In this document: in pieces, positions 1-8,504 of the stretch
How positions within the stretch are numbered: the first letter of the stretch is position 1
Layout of the letters: every line of letters begins with the position of its first letter
From: JANQOH01 sp965200095
Lineage (GTDB): Bacteria > Pseudomonadota > Alphaproteobacteria > UBA7887
NCBI GenBank assembly: GCA_965200095.1
Contig: OZ241350.1
Coordinates: 3,100,001 to 3,164,000 of the forward strand
Length of the DNA: 64,000 nucleotides
Reading direction: 5' to 3'
Notes under the pieces: model-generated
What the model saw: only the letters and a program-made list of their open reading frames with translations
Databases searched by the model: none
Told to the model about the DNA's origin: nothing
Made by a program: the position numbers and the translations under genes

Positions 1-81
1 GCCATGGACGGCAATCTCTGTCGGTGCGGCACCTACCAGCGGATTGCGGCGGCGGTCCGCACCGCGGCGACGGAGGCATAG
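1..81 (+). CDS. 2Fe-2S subunit of a molybdenum hydroxylase (isoquinoline 1-oxidoreductase alpha-like), C-terminal end only
   Basis: Reading frame 1 is open from the window edge to a TAG at 79-81 and gives 26 residues. The segment NLCRCGTYQRI is the typical second cysteine pair (C-R-C) of the small [2Fe-2S] subunit of xanthine-oxidase-family enzymes. It stops two bases before the ATG of the large molybdopterin subunit, the usual IorA-IorB order. This subunit normally passes electrons between the molybdenum cofactor and an external acceptor. Only the last part of the gene is present, so the rest of the protein cannot be judged. Confidence 0.85.
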   Translation, partial: AMDGNLCRCGTYQRIAAAVRTAATEA

Positions 82-83
82 TC

Positions 84-2402
84 ATGTCGGTCATCCAGAA
101 TCTCAGCAGGCGCGACGTCCTCAAGGGCGCGGGCGCCACGGCGGGGCTGGTCCTCGGCGCGCAGATGCTGCCCAACGGCATGCTCGCCGGCAAGGCGCGG
201 GCCGCCGCGATGGCGCAGCCCAACCTGTTCTGCGCCATCGATTCCGACGGCACGGTGACCATCACCTGCAGCCGCAGCGAAATGGGCCAGGGCGTGCGGA
301 CGGGCATTCCCATGATGCTCGCCGACGAGCTCGAGGCCGACTGGAACCGCGTGAAAATCTGGCAGGCGCCGGGCGACGCCGAGAAATACGACCCCGCCGG
401 CCAGGACGCGCAAAACACCGACGGCTCGCGCAGCACGCGCCACCATCTGGACGTCATGCGCGAACTCGGCGCCCAGGCCCGCGACGTGCTCGAACGCGCC
501 GCCGCCGAAATGTGGGGCGTCGACGCGAGCGAGGTCTATGCCCGCGACCATCGCCTCTACCACACCGGTTCGGGCGAATCCTTCGACTTCGGCGAGGTCG
601 TGGAGACCGCCGCCGGCGTCGAGACCATGGAGTCGGTCCCGCTCAAGGACCCGTCGCAGTGGCGCTACATCGGCAAGGACATGCCGGTGGTCGACAATTT
701 CGACATGAGCACCGGCGGCGGCATCTACGGCGCCGACGTGTCCATCCCCGGCATGAAGATCGCCGTGGTCGCCCGCTGTCCGGTCTATCGCGGGCGGGTC
801 AAGTCGTTCAACGCCGACGCCGCTCTCGCGGTGCAGGGCGTCGAACAGGTGGTGGAAATCCCGCCGCTTCCCATGGATACCCCGGCGGAGTTCCGCGCCC
901 TCGGCGGCGTCGCGGTGATCGGGACCAACACCTGGTCGGTTCTCGAAGGCCGCAGGCTGCTCGAGATCGACTGGGACATGGGGCCGAACGTCGCCCACTC
1001 CTCGAGCACCTACAACGACATGCTCCGCGAAGCGGCGCGCAAGGGCGCGACCGAAGACAGCGGCGTGGTGGTGCGCGACCGGGGCGATTTCGACTCCGCC
1101 TTCGCCGCGGCCGACCGCACCTTCGAGGCCGAGTATTTCGTGCCGTATTTCATCCACACCACCATGGAGCCGATGTGCGCGCTGGTCGACGCCACCGTGG
1201 ACCCGGTCCAGGTGTGGGGTTCGGTGCAGTCGCCGAACGATGTGCGGAAATACGTCGCGGACGCCCTCGACATGAAGGACGCCGACGGCAACCCCGACGC
1301 CTCCAGGGTGGAGTGTAACGTCACCCTCCTCGGCGGCGGCTTCGGGCGCAAGTCGCAGAGCGATTTCGCCTGCGAGGCGGCGATCCTGTCCAGGATGATC
1401 GGCGCTCCGGTCCGCATGCAGTGGACCCGCGAGGACGACATCCAGATCGGCTACTACCACACCGCGAGCGCGCATTCGCTCAAGGCCGGGGTGGACGCCG
1501 ACGGCAAGGTCACGGCCTGGAAGCACTCCGGCGCATGGCCGTCGATTCTCGCGCTCTGGGTCCCCGATCAGAAGGTTGGCTTCGGCATCGAATACGGCCT
1601 CGGCCTCGTCGATACGCCGTACAACGAAGTGCCGAACATCCGCATCGAGAACGGCGAGGCGGACCCGATGATCCGCATCGGCTGGTACCGGTCGGTCAAC
1701 AACATCCAGCATTCGTTCGCGATGAACGGCTTCGCGCATGAAATCGCGACCGAACTGGGTCAGGACCCGGTGGAATTCCTCGCCCGCATGATCGGCGAGT
1801 CCGACAATATGGACCTCGCCGCCGACGGCGTGGAGGACTACTGGAACTACGGCGACCCGGTGGAGAAGTGGCCGATCATGCCGAACCGCCTGACCAATGC
1901 GCTGCGCATCGCCGCGGCGAAGGCGGGCTACGGCAAGCCGCTGCCCCCGGGGCACGGCATCGGCGTCGCGGCGCACCGGTCGTTCCACGCCTATGTCGCG
2001 ACCGCCGTCCACGTCGCCGTGCGCGACGACGGCACGCTGCATGTGGTCCAGGTCGACACGGCCTATGACGCCGGGCGCTACGTGAACCCGGAGGGCATCA
2101 GGAAGCAGGTCGAGGGCGCGGCCATCTACGGCCACACCATCGCCCTGCACGGCCAGATCACGACCACCGACGGCGCGGTCGATCAGAGCAACTTCCACGA
2201 CTACCCGATCACCCGTATCGGCGATGCGCCGCTGAACGTGCGGGTGCACCTGGTGGAAGACTTCGTGGACCGTCCGCCGAACGGCGTCGGCGAACCGGGC
2301 GTTCCGCCCTATGCGCCGGCTCTGGCCAACGCCATCTTCGCGGCCACCGGCAAGCGGATTCGCAACCTGCCGATCCGCCCCGAAGACGTCGCGGGCGCGT
2401 AG
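84..2402 (+). CDS. molybdopterin-binding aldehyde/isoquinoline oxidoreductase large subunit (IorB-like), Tat-exported
   Basis: A 772-residue protein of the xanthine dehydrogenase/aldehyde oxidase large-subunit family, IorB type, which hydroxylates N-heterocycles or oxidises aldehydes. The ATG at 84 was chosen over an upstream in-frame ATG at 24 because it follows the partner gene by two bases and places a twin-arginine signal (LSRRDVLKGAG, then a hydrophobic run and AARAAA-like end) at residues 7-40. This implies folding with cofactor in the cytoplasm and export to the periplasm. Family motifs visible are GGGFGRKSQSDF near residue 420 and GVGEPGVPPYAPALANAIF near the C-terminus, containing the glutamate expected as catalytic base. 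The length is normal for IorB. Substrate cannot be deduced. Confidence 0.88.
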   Translation: MSVIQNLSRRDVLKGAGATAGLVLGAQMLPNGMLAGKARAAAMAQPNLFCAIDSDGTVTITCSRSEMGQGVRTGIPMMLADELEADWNRVKIWQAPGDAEKYDPAGQDAQNTDGSRSTRHHLDVMRELGAQARDVLERAAAEMWGVDASEVYARDHRLYHTGSGESFDFGEVVETAAGVETMESVPLKDPSQWRYIGKDMPVVDNFDMSTGGGIYGADVSIPGMKIAVVARCPVYRGRVKSFNADAALAVQGVEQVVEIPPLPMDTPAEFRALGGVAVIGTNTWSVLEGRRLLEIDWDMGPNVAHSSSTYNDMLREAARKGATEDSGVVVRDRGDFDSAFAAADRTFEAEYFVPYFIHTTMEPMCALVDATVDPVQVWGSVQSPNDVRKYVADALDMKDADGNPDASRVECNVTLLGGGFGRKSQSDFACEAAILSRMIGAPVRMQWTREDDIQIGYYHTASAHSLKAGVDADGKVTAWKHSGAWPSILALWVPDQKVGFGIEYGLGLVDTPYNEVPNIRIENGEADPMIRIGWYRSVNNIQHSFAMNGFAHEIATELGQDPVEFLARMIGESDNMDLAADGVEDYWNYGDPVEKWPIMPNRLTNALRIAAAKAGYGKPLPPGHGIGVAAHRSFHAYVATAVHVAVRDDGTLHVVQVDTAYDAGRYVNPEGIRKQVEGAAIYGHTIALHGQITTTDGAVDQSNFHDYPITRIGDAPLNVRVHLVEDFVDRPPNGVGEPGVPPYAPALANAIFAATGKRIRNLPIRPEDVAGA

Positions 2403-2424
2403 CGCCGCGAGCGTCCGAAACCTG

Positions 2425-2453
2425 CGCGGCTGCCTTCGGGCAGCCGCGTTTTT
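2425..2453 (+). terminator. Rho-independent terminator after the oxidoreductase operon
   Basis: A perfect 10-bp GC-rich stem (CGCGGCTGCC paired with GGCAGCCGCG) closed by a TTCG tetraloop and followed directly by TTTTTC. It lies 22 bases after the IorB-like stop codon and before msrB, so the oxidoreductase and msrB are probably separate transcription units. Confidence 0.85.
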
Positions 2454-2474
2454 CTTGTCCGCAGGGCGAAGCGC

Positions 2475-2888
2475 ATGACCGATATCCTCGACAAGCACGC
2501 GAAAGTTTCCCGAAGCGACGCGGAGTGGCGGCGCCTCCTCACCCCCGAACAGTTCAGGGTCGCGCGCCGCGGCGGCACCGAACGCGCCTTCACCGGCGCC
2601 TGGTGGGACAGCAAGACGCCGGGAACCTATGACTGCGTCTGCTGCGGCGCGGCGCTGTTCTCCTCGACCGACAAATTCGACTCGGGGACCGGCTGGCCGA
2701 GTTTCGTTCGCCCGCTCGACGGCGCCGCGGTGGCGACGGCGCGCGACGAATCCTGGGGCATGATCCGCACCGAGGTCCTGTGCGCGCGCTGCGACGCGCA
2801 TCTCGGCCACGTCTTCGACGACGGGCCGGCGCCGACGGGCTTGCGCTATTGCCTCAACTCGGCGTCGCTCAAACACCGGCGCGCGTGA
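2475..2888 (+). CDS. msrB: peptide-methionine (R)-S-oxide reductase
   Basis: A 137-residue MsrB, close to the usual single-domain length. It reduces the R epimer of methionine sulfoxide in proteins, using thioredoxin. The two zinc-binding cysteine pairs are visible (CVCCG, residues 54-57, and CARC, 103-106), as are the family motif GTGWPSF (71-77) and the catalytic cysteine in RYCLNSASL (Cys126). No signal peptide is apparent, so it is probably cytoplasmic. The stop codon overlaps the GTG start of the following acyl-CoA dehydrogenase, so the two are likely co-transcribed. Confidence 0.95.
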   Translation: MTDILDKHAKVSRSDAEWRRLLTPEQFRVARRGGTERAFTGAWWDSKTPGTYDCVCCGAALFSSTDKFDSGTGWPSFVRPLDGAAVATARDESWGMIRTEVLCARCDAHLGHVFDDGPAPTGLRYCLNSASLKHRRA

Positions 2889-4051
2889 GCGTTCCCCTCA
2901 CGGAGGAACGGCAGCGTATCGTCGAGGCGGTTTCGCGCGTCTGTAGCCGCTTCGACGCCGCCTGGTGGCGCGAACGCGAACGCACTCATTCGTTCCCGCA
3001 CGAATTTCACGCCGCTGTCGCCGAGGCCGGCTGGCTCGGCATCGCCATGCCGCCGGAAGTCGGCGGCGCGGGCCTGGGAGTTACCGAAGCGGCGCTCATG
3101 ATGCGCGCCATCGCCGAGTCGGGCGCGGCGATGAGCGGCTGTTCGGCCGTCCACATGAACATTTTCGGCCCTCTCCCCATCGTCGCCTTCGGCACGGAGG
3201 AGCAACGGCGGCGGTTTCTGCCGCCGCTGATCGAGGGCCGCGAGAAAGCCTGCTTCGCGGTGACCGAGCCCGACGCCGGCCTCGACACGACTCGGGTGAA
3301 GACCCGCGCGAGGCCGCAGGGGAACGGTTACGTCATCGACGGGCGCAAGGTCTGGACATCGACCGCGCAGGTCGCCGACAAGATGCTGATTCTCGCGCGC
3401 ACGACGCCCATAGAGGACTGTGCAAAGCCCGCGGACGGTCTGAGTCTGTTCTATACCGACCTCGACCGCGGCGCGGTGACGGCGCGCGAGATCGTCAAGA
3501 TGGGTCGCCATGCGGTCGACTCGAACGAACTGTTCATCGACGGTCTCCGGGTTCCGGCGGAAGACCGGATCGGCGAGGAGGGCAAGGGCTTCCGCTATCT
3601 GCTGCACGGCCTCAACCCCGAGCGCATTCTTGTCGGGGCGGAGGGCGTCGGCATCGGCCGCGCGGCGCTCGGGCGCGCGGCGCGCTATGCCCGCGAGCGC
3701 GTCGTTTTCGGGCGCCCGATCAGCGCGAACCAGGCGGTCCAGCACCCGCTCGCCGAGAGCTGGGCCGAGCTCGAGGCGGCGGAGCTCATGGTTTTCGAGG
3801 CGGCGCGGCGCTACGACGCGGGCGAGCCTTGCGGCGTGGAGGCGAACGCCGCGAAGCTTCTGGGCGGGCGCGCCGGCTACCGCGCCTGCGAACGCGCAGT
3901 CTTCGCCCATGGCGGTTTCGGCTACGCGGCGGAGTTCGACGTGGAGCGTTTCATGCGCGAAATATGGATCGCCCGTCTCGCCCCGGTTTCCGAGCAGCTA
4001 ATCCTGAGCTACATCGCCGAACGCGCTCTGGGGCTCCCGAGATCCTACTGA
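2885..4051 (+). CDS. acyl-CoA dehydrogenase family protein
   Basis: A 388-residue FAD-dependent acyl-CoA dehydrogenase, which would introduce an alpha-beta double bond into an acyl-CoA and pass electrons to ETF. The GTG at 2885 overlaps the msrB stop (GTGA) and gives a natural N-terminus (VPLTEERQRIVEAV). Family segments in order: CFAVTEPDAGLDTTRVKT near residue 120 (FAD/substrate contact), DGRKVWTSTAQVADKML, RERVVFGRPISANQAVQHPLA near 275, and HGGFGYAAEFDVERFMRE near the C-terminus. Chain-length specificity cannot be read from sequence. Confidence 0.92.
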   Translation: MSVPLTEERQRIVEAVSRVCSRFDAAWWRERERTHSFPHEFHAAVAEAGWLGIAMPPEVGGAGLGVTEAALMMRAIAESGAAMSGCSAVHMNIFGPLPIVAFGTEEQRRRFLPPLIEGREKACFAVTEPDAGLDTTRVKTRARPQGNGYVIDGRKVWTSTAQVADKMLILARTTPIEDCAKPADGLSLFYTDLDRGAVTAREIVKMGRHAVDSNELFIDGLRVPAEDRIGEEGKGFRYLLHGLNPERILVGAEGVGIGRAALGRAARYARERVVFGRPISANQAVQHPLAESWAELEAAELMVFEAARRYDAGEPCGVEANAAKLLGGRAGYRACERAVFAHGGFGYAAEFDVERFMREIWIARLAPVSEQLILSYIAERALGLPRSY

Positions 4052-4089
4052 AGGCGCGTCCTTTCTCGCTACCCCGCGGAGAGTCTTCA

Positions 4090-5181
4090 ATGCCTCGTGC
4101 GAAGCCGAACTCGGTGTTGTTCCTGACGGTCTGTTCGCTCACCAAGGCGAGTGGCGGCGCGCCCGCATACGATGAAGGGTTGGCGATAACCTCCCTGCTG
4201 CCGTCGAAATTGAAGGCCCGGCTGCTGGAACGTCGCGAAGAGGCAAGGCGCCTCGTGCGGGGCGAAAGAGACTTGGACTGGCAAGGAATTCCCTTGTCCG
4301 AACTGGAATTCAACCGCGATCTGGCCGAGGGCGCTGACTTCGGGGGACGCCGCCGCGCGGCATATCTGCCGGCCGTGTATCGTTACGACGGACGCTTCTT
4401 TCAGACATTGGGGAATGAAGGCAGACGAAAGATCGCGGAAGGAGAGTATCCCACGCTGATCCTCTCCGGCTTATACGGGTTATTGCTCCCCACCGAGCCG
4501 ATTCAACTCTACAGCTGTCCTCTCAGCGATCAAATTTCAGAACTGTGGCGTTCGGATTCCCTGCTCACGGAAGTCTTGTGTGAATACATAAGAAGGCGCG
4601 ATATCGCCCGGATATTCGATTTGACCGCCATCGAAGGCTATTCGCAACTCATCGACTGGGCGCGGATTACGGTCACGCAAACGGAAGTACTGCGTTGCGC
4701 CGACAGCATGGCGGCAGGGGATTACGCTTTGACGTCCTTCGGACGCCTCCTGAGAACGACAATGCTCGAAATGTCCGAGGACGAGCTGATCGATATTCAA
4801 CCGGAGACCAGAATAGAAACCGTCAATTTTGCGCCGTTCGAATATCCCGCATCTCCGGCGCATGGTAGAGAACCCGTTCCCCCGGGCGGATCGACCGCCG
4901 TCGAGGGAGTCGAAAAGCGCGGTTGGCGTGTAAGAATTACGTCGAATTTCTTGAAGTATATGAAGCAACACCCCGAAACATTCGATCCGACGAGCCGGGC
5001 GGTCGAGGAAATACGGCAAGACCCGCTATCTCTGCGCGGCGATACAATCAAGCCTCTTTCGCACGATCTGAAGGGAAAGTGGCGGTATCGGATTGGCGAT
5101 TTCCGTATCGTATACGAAGCGGACCTCGAGCGGAAGATCGTGCGTCTGTTGGACGGCGGCCCCAGAAGCGGTATCTACTGA
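4090..5181 (+). CDS. YaaA-like N-terminal domain fused to a RelE/ParE-like toxin domain
   Basis: A 363-residue protein that I do not recognise as a named family as a whole. The N-terminal part (about residues 1-210) resembles peroxide-stress YaaA proteins: it has SGLYGLLLPTEPIQLY, then a segment ending EGYSQLIDWARI, where YaaA has its conserved LYG..RP...PY and SxEY regions. After a proline-rich linker (about 245-265), the last 85 residues resemble RelE/ParE toxins, ending LKGKWRYRIGDFRIVYEAD followed by a short basic tail. The ATG at 4090 follows a GGAGAG ribosome site. Base composition is more AT-rich than the flanking metabolic genes, suggesting transfer. No adjacent antitoxin gene is visible. 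It converges with the GIY-YIG gene. Function is unknown; a stress or defence role is inference. Confidence 0.6.
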   Translation: MPRAKPNSVLFLTVCSLTKASGGAPAYDEGLAITSLLPSKLKARLLERREEARRLVRGERDLDWQGIPLSELEFNRDLAEGADFGGRRRAAYLPAVYRYDGRFFQTLGNEGRRKIAEGEYPTLILSGLYGLLLPTEPIQLYSCPLSDQISELWRSDSLLTEVLCEYIRRRDIARIFDLTAIEGYSQLIDWARITVTQTEVLRCADSMAAGDYALTSFGRLLRTTMLEMSEDELIDIQPETRIETVNFAPFEYPASPAHGREPVPPGGSTAVEGVEKRGWRVRITSNFLKYMKQHPETFDPTSRAVEEIRQDPLSLRGDTIKPLSHDLKGKWRYRIGDFRIVYEADLERKIVRLLDGGPRSGIY

Positions 5182-5298
5182 AGTCCCTGTCGACACAGAG
5201 TATCCGGTTTTCTTGACGTTCTCGTAGCGGATGCGGAGATACACTTTCGCTACGGCGCTCGGGCCGCAGGCGGACGTGCAAAACTGGACCACTCCCGT

Positions 5299-6120
5299 TC
5301 AACGCCGGGCGTTCCAGGGCGGGTCGAATTCGCGGATCAGCGCAGATTCCAGGCGCTGGGGTTCGTCGGTTTCCCGGATCCACAGGTCGATTGTCCGGTT
5401 TTCGCGCGTCGCCAGCAGGATCGCGTTGTTGATCTTGCAATTCGTCGATTGTCCGCCGCTGTAGCAGTTTGCCGGCTGTATGCGAGTGTAGCCTTGCCAC
5501 CGTCGGCGCAGATCTTTTTTGGCCATACCCACATAGGCCACGATCCGCCGGTCGACGACGACCGCGTACACGCCGGGGGCAGTGGGCAATTCGGGCTCCG
5601 GGAACCGACAGAACGGCCCATGGCCGTTCGGATTGAGGGGTTTCCGCCCAGCCTTCTTGTAGCGCTTTTGCGGCATAAACTCCTTCGGCCTGCCGCCAGC
5701 CCACGCTTCCGGCTCGATGCTGTCGAACCGGCGGAATCCCCACCCGGCCAACCCCGGCGCCGTCGCGTCAACTCCTGTCGGCGGCTCTTCGACCGGGCGC
5801 CTGGCGCTACGGTCGGGGCGGGCGGCGGCCGGGCGGAATCGATGACGGCGATCGCCGGCGGCCGACGCAAGCGGAGCGCCGCGGCGGCGGAACACGACCG
5901 TCCCTTGCCGAACATTCACGTCGCTTGTGCGCCAGCCGGCGTTCATCCACGCGGAGGCCTGGCTATGGCTCTCGTCGTTCGACCACCAGACGGGATACTT
6001 TCTCGCGGAAGGCGGCAACACGCTTCCGAGAACGGCTTCGACATCGCGAAATGTCGCCGGCCACAGGGGCGATTGCAGCGCCCCGAGATGCCGTCCAAGT
6101 CTCTCATATTTGCCTGCCAT
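5299..6120 (-). CDS. GIY-YIG nuclease-domain protein with N-terminal DUF7662-like domain
   Basis: A 273-residue protein. Residues 1-80 (KYERLGRHLGAL, then PSARKYPVWWSNDESHSQA and AGWRTSDVNV) look like the small DUF7662-type domain often found near restriction or mobile functions. The C-terminal 90 residues fit a GIY-YIG fold: GVYAVVVD, then VAYVGMAKKDLRRRW, then IRETDEPQRLESALIREFDPPWN, where the glutamate would be the metal ligand. The middle is low-complexity and basic. The start has a clear AGGAG site seven bases upstream. The gene is transcribed toward the YaaA-like/RelE-like fusion, 117 bp away. It may be a nuclease in an accessory or defence setting; this is inference. Confidence 0.62.
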   Translation of the reverse strand: MAGKYERLGRHLGALQSPLWPATFRDVEAVLGSVLPPSARKYPVWWSNDESHSQASAWMNAGWRTSDVNVRQGTVVFRRRGAPLASAAGDRRHRFRPAAARPDRSARRPVEEPPTGVDATAPGLAGWGFRRFDSIEPEAWAGGRPKEFMPQKRYKKAGRKPLNPNGHGPFCRFPEPELPTAPGVYAVVVDRRIVAYVGMAKKDLRRRWQGYTRIQPANCYSGGQSTNCKINNAILLATRENRTIDLWIRETDEPQRLESALIREFDPPWNARR

Positions 6121-6308
6121 CGCATACTCCTGCGGGATGCGCCGCTCCGCACCTGCCGACCGCTTGAAACGCCGGCCGCGCCGCGTTAGGTTGCGTCCGC
6201 CTCGGGGGAACCCTTCCGATCCGGGATAACGGGTTGATGCGGAACATTATCTCACGGTCGGCACCTCCGATGGACCCGACGGCGGCCCGCGACCCTCAGG
6301 AGACAGCG

Positions 6309-6593
6309 ATGGACCCGAACACGAAAACCGAGATCGAAGCGGCGGCGTTCCGGACGCTTGTGGGGCATTTCCGGGAGCGGACCGATGTGCAGAACATCGA
6401 CGTCATGGAACTGGCGGGCTTCTGTCGCAACTGCCTGTCGAAATGGTACCGCGCCGAAGCCGAAGCGCGCGGCGAAACCCTGAGCTACGAGGACGCGCGG
6501 GAAATCGTCTACGGCATGCCCTATGCCGAATGGAAGGCGAAATACCAGACCGCCCGCCCGAAAGACGGCGCCGGCGACTCGGCGGGGGCGTGA
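6309..6593 (+). CDS. DUF1244 family protein
   Basis: A 94-residue protein with the conserved DUF1244 core: TEIEAAAFRTLVGHFRERTD, VQNIDVMELAGFCRNCLSKW and REIVYGMPYAEWKAKYQ. The start at 6309 is preceded by AGGAGA; an in-frame ATG at 6234 would add a non-conserved leader. This family is widespread in Proteobacteria and has no firmly assigned function. It lies six bases before the GTG of the enoyl-CoA hydratase gene and may be translated from the same transcript. Confidence 0.85.
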   Translation: MDPNTKTEIEAAAFRTLVGHFRERTDVQNIDVMELAGFCRNCLSKWYRAEAEARGETLSYEDAREIVYGMPYAEWKAKYQTARPKDGAGDSAGA

Positions 6594-6599
6594 ACGGCG

Positions 6600-7421
6600 G
6601 TGGCGGCGTTCGGACAATATCGCGACCTCGGGGTCGTCCTGGAGGACCATGTGGCGCTGGTGGAGATCCGGCGCCCGCCGCATAACTTCTTCGACCACGC
6701 GCTGATCGGCGCCCTCGCCGACGCCTTCGAGGCGCTCGACCGCGAGGGCGACTGCCGCGCCATCGTGCTCGCGTCGCAAGGCAAGTCGTTCTGCGCCGGG
6801 GCGGATTTCGCGTCGGGCGGCGATTTCAGCGAACGCCAAGCCGCCCCGGCGGACGGCCGCGGCGGCGCCGAACCGCTCCGCGCCGACTCCCTCTATCGCG
6901 AGGCGGTGCGCCTGTTCCGCACAGGCGCGCCGATAGTCGCGGCGGTGCAGGGCGCGGCGGTCGGGGGCGGGCTGGGGCTGGCGATGGTCGCCGACCTCCG
7001 CGTGACCTGCCCGGAGGCGCGCTTTTGCGCCAATTTCACCCGGCTCGGTTTCCACCCCGGCTTCGGGTTGACGGAAACCCTCCCCGCCGTAATCGGGCCG
7101 GGCAAGGCGGGGCTGATGTTCTATACGAGCCGCCGCGTCAAGGGCGATGAGGCGTTCCGCTACGGCCTCGCCGATGTGCTGGCGGCGGATCGGGAGAGCG
7201 TTCGCCCCGAAGCCATGAAACTGGCGGCGGAGATCGCCGAAAACGCGCCGCTGGGGCTGACGGCGACGCGCGCGACGATGCGCGCCGGCCTCGCCGACCG
7301 GGTCGCTGCGGCGACCGACCGGGAGCTCGCGGAACAGACCCGCTTGCGGGCGACGGCGGATTTCGCCGAAGGGGTAAAGGCGATGGCGGAGCGGCGAAGA
7401 CCGGACTTCGCGGGGCGCTGA
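6600..7421 (+). CDS. enoyl-CoA hydratase/isomerase family protein
   Basis: A 273-residue crotonase-fold protein starting with GTG. The oxyanion-hole segments are present: SQGKSFCAGADFASG near residue 60 and AVQGAAVGGGLGLAMVADL near 115. It probably hydrates or isomerises an enoyl-CoA and works with the two acyl-CoA dehydrogenases immediately downstream (gaps of 3 bp and a 4-bp overlap), forming an acyl-CoA degradation operon. The exact substrate is not identifiable. Confidence 0.9.
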   Translation: MAAFGQYRDLGVVLEDHVALVEIRRPPHNFFDHALIGALADAFEALDREGDCRAIVLASQGKSFCAGADFASGGDFSERQAAPADGRGGAEPLRADSLYREAVRLFRTGAPIVAAVQGAAVGGGLGLAMVADLRVTCPEARFCANFTRLGFHPGFGLTETLPAVIGPGKAGLMFYTSRRVKGDEAFRYGLADVLAADRESVRPEAMKLAAEIAENAPLGLTATRATMRAGLADRVAAATDRELAEQTRLRATADFAEGVKAMAERRRPDFAGR

Positions 7422-7424
7422 GCG

Positions 7425-8504
7425 ATGGCCGCGCCGGAGGCGGTCGAACGAACGGTCGACCCGGCGCTGGTCGAGGGCGTCGCGCGCATCCTGCGCGATC
7501 TGGCGGATCCGCGCGACGTTAACGCCGCTGCCGACGGCGCCTGGCGGGCGCCGTTGTGGCGGGCTCTCGAAACTTCGGGCGCGACCCGGCTGTGGTTGCC
7601 CGAGGCCGCCGGCGGCGCCGGCGCTTCGCTGGCGGAGGGGTTCGCGGTCCTGCGCCGGGCCGGCGCCTTCGCGCTTTCCGCGCCGCTGGCGGAAACGCTG
7701 ATCGCCGCCCGCCTGCTCGCCCGCGCCGGGCTCCGCGTCCCCGAAGGACCGCTTGCGGTCGCGGAACTGCCGCCCGACGCGCTGGACGGCGGCGTGCTGA
7801 AGGGGAAGGCGACGGCGGTTCCCTTCGCGGCCGAAGCGCGGTGGCTGGCGGTGTCCGCCGGCGGACGGGTGGCGCTGGCGGCGCGCGAGGCGTGCGGTAT
7901 CGGGGCGGGCGCGAACCTCGCCGGCGAGCCGCGCGGCGACGTAACGTTCGACGGGATACGCCCCGCCGCGGTGGCGATGAGGGAAATCGACCGGCGGGAA
8001 TTGCGGACGCTCGGCGCCGCCGCGCGGGCGGCGCAAATGACCGGCGCGCTGGAGGCGCTGCTCGACATGACGGTGAGCCACGCCCGCGAGCGGGTCGCTT
8101 TCGGACGACCGATCGCGAAATTTCAGGCCGTGCAGCACGAATTGGCGAAACTCGCGGGGGAAACCGCGGCGGCCATCGCAGCGTCGGGCGCCGCCGCGGC
8201 GGCGCTGGCGGAAACCGACGGCGGAGACCGCATGGACGACCGCGCCTGGATGGAAGTCGCGGCGGCGAAGGTCCGGGTCGGCGAGGCCGCCGGCGCCGGC
8301 GCCGCGATCGCCCATCAGATGCACGGCGCCATCGGTTTCACCGCCGAACATGTCTTGCAGCGCTATACGCGCCGGTTGTGGTCGTGGCGCGACGATTTCG
8401 GCGCCGAAAGCCGCTGGGCGGAGGAACTGGGGCGCATGGTCGCGGCGGCGGGCGCGGACGCCCTGTGGCCGACCCTCACGCGGCCGGCGGGGAGCGCGGC
8501 ATGA
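7425..8504 (+). CDS. acyl-CoA dehydrogenase family protein (small, divergent partner)
   Basis: A 359-residue acyl-CoA dehydrogenase-like protein. The N-terminal half is alanine-rich and lacks the strong FAD-contact motif of canonical enzymes, but the C-terminal half has HARERVAFGRPIAKFQAVQHE and MHGAIGFTAEHVLQRYTRRLWSW-type motifs. It overlaps the next, more canonical acyl-CoA dehydrogenase by 4 bp (ATGA). Paired divergent and canonical dehydrogenases are known in CoA-thioester degradation such as FadE-type heteromers, so these two may form a heteromeric enzyme; that is inference. Confidence 0.88.
   Translation: MAAPEAVERTVDPALVEGVARILRDLADPRDVNAAADGAWRAPLWRALETSGATRLWLPEAAGGAGASLAEGFAVLRRAGAFALSAPLAETLIAARLLARAGLRVPEGPLAVAELPPDALDGGVLKGKATAVPFAAEARWLAVSAGGRVALAAREACGIGAGANLAGEPRGDVTFDGIRPAAVAMREIDRRELRTLGAAARAAQMTGALEALLDMTVSHARERVAFGRPIAKFQAVQHELAKLAGETAAAIAASGAAAAALAETDGGDRMDDRAWMEVAAAKVRVGEAAGAGAAIAHQMHGAIGFTAEHVLQRYTRRLWSWRDDFGAESRWAEELGRMVAAAGADALWPTLTRPAGSAA

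Noticed and set aside
33..2876. A 947-codon open frame opposite the oxidoreductase and msrB.
   Set aside because: It is a GC-rich antisense shadow: Arg/Ala/His-rich with no domain, while the plus strand holds two clear families.
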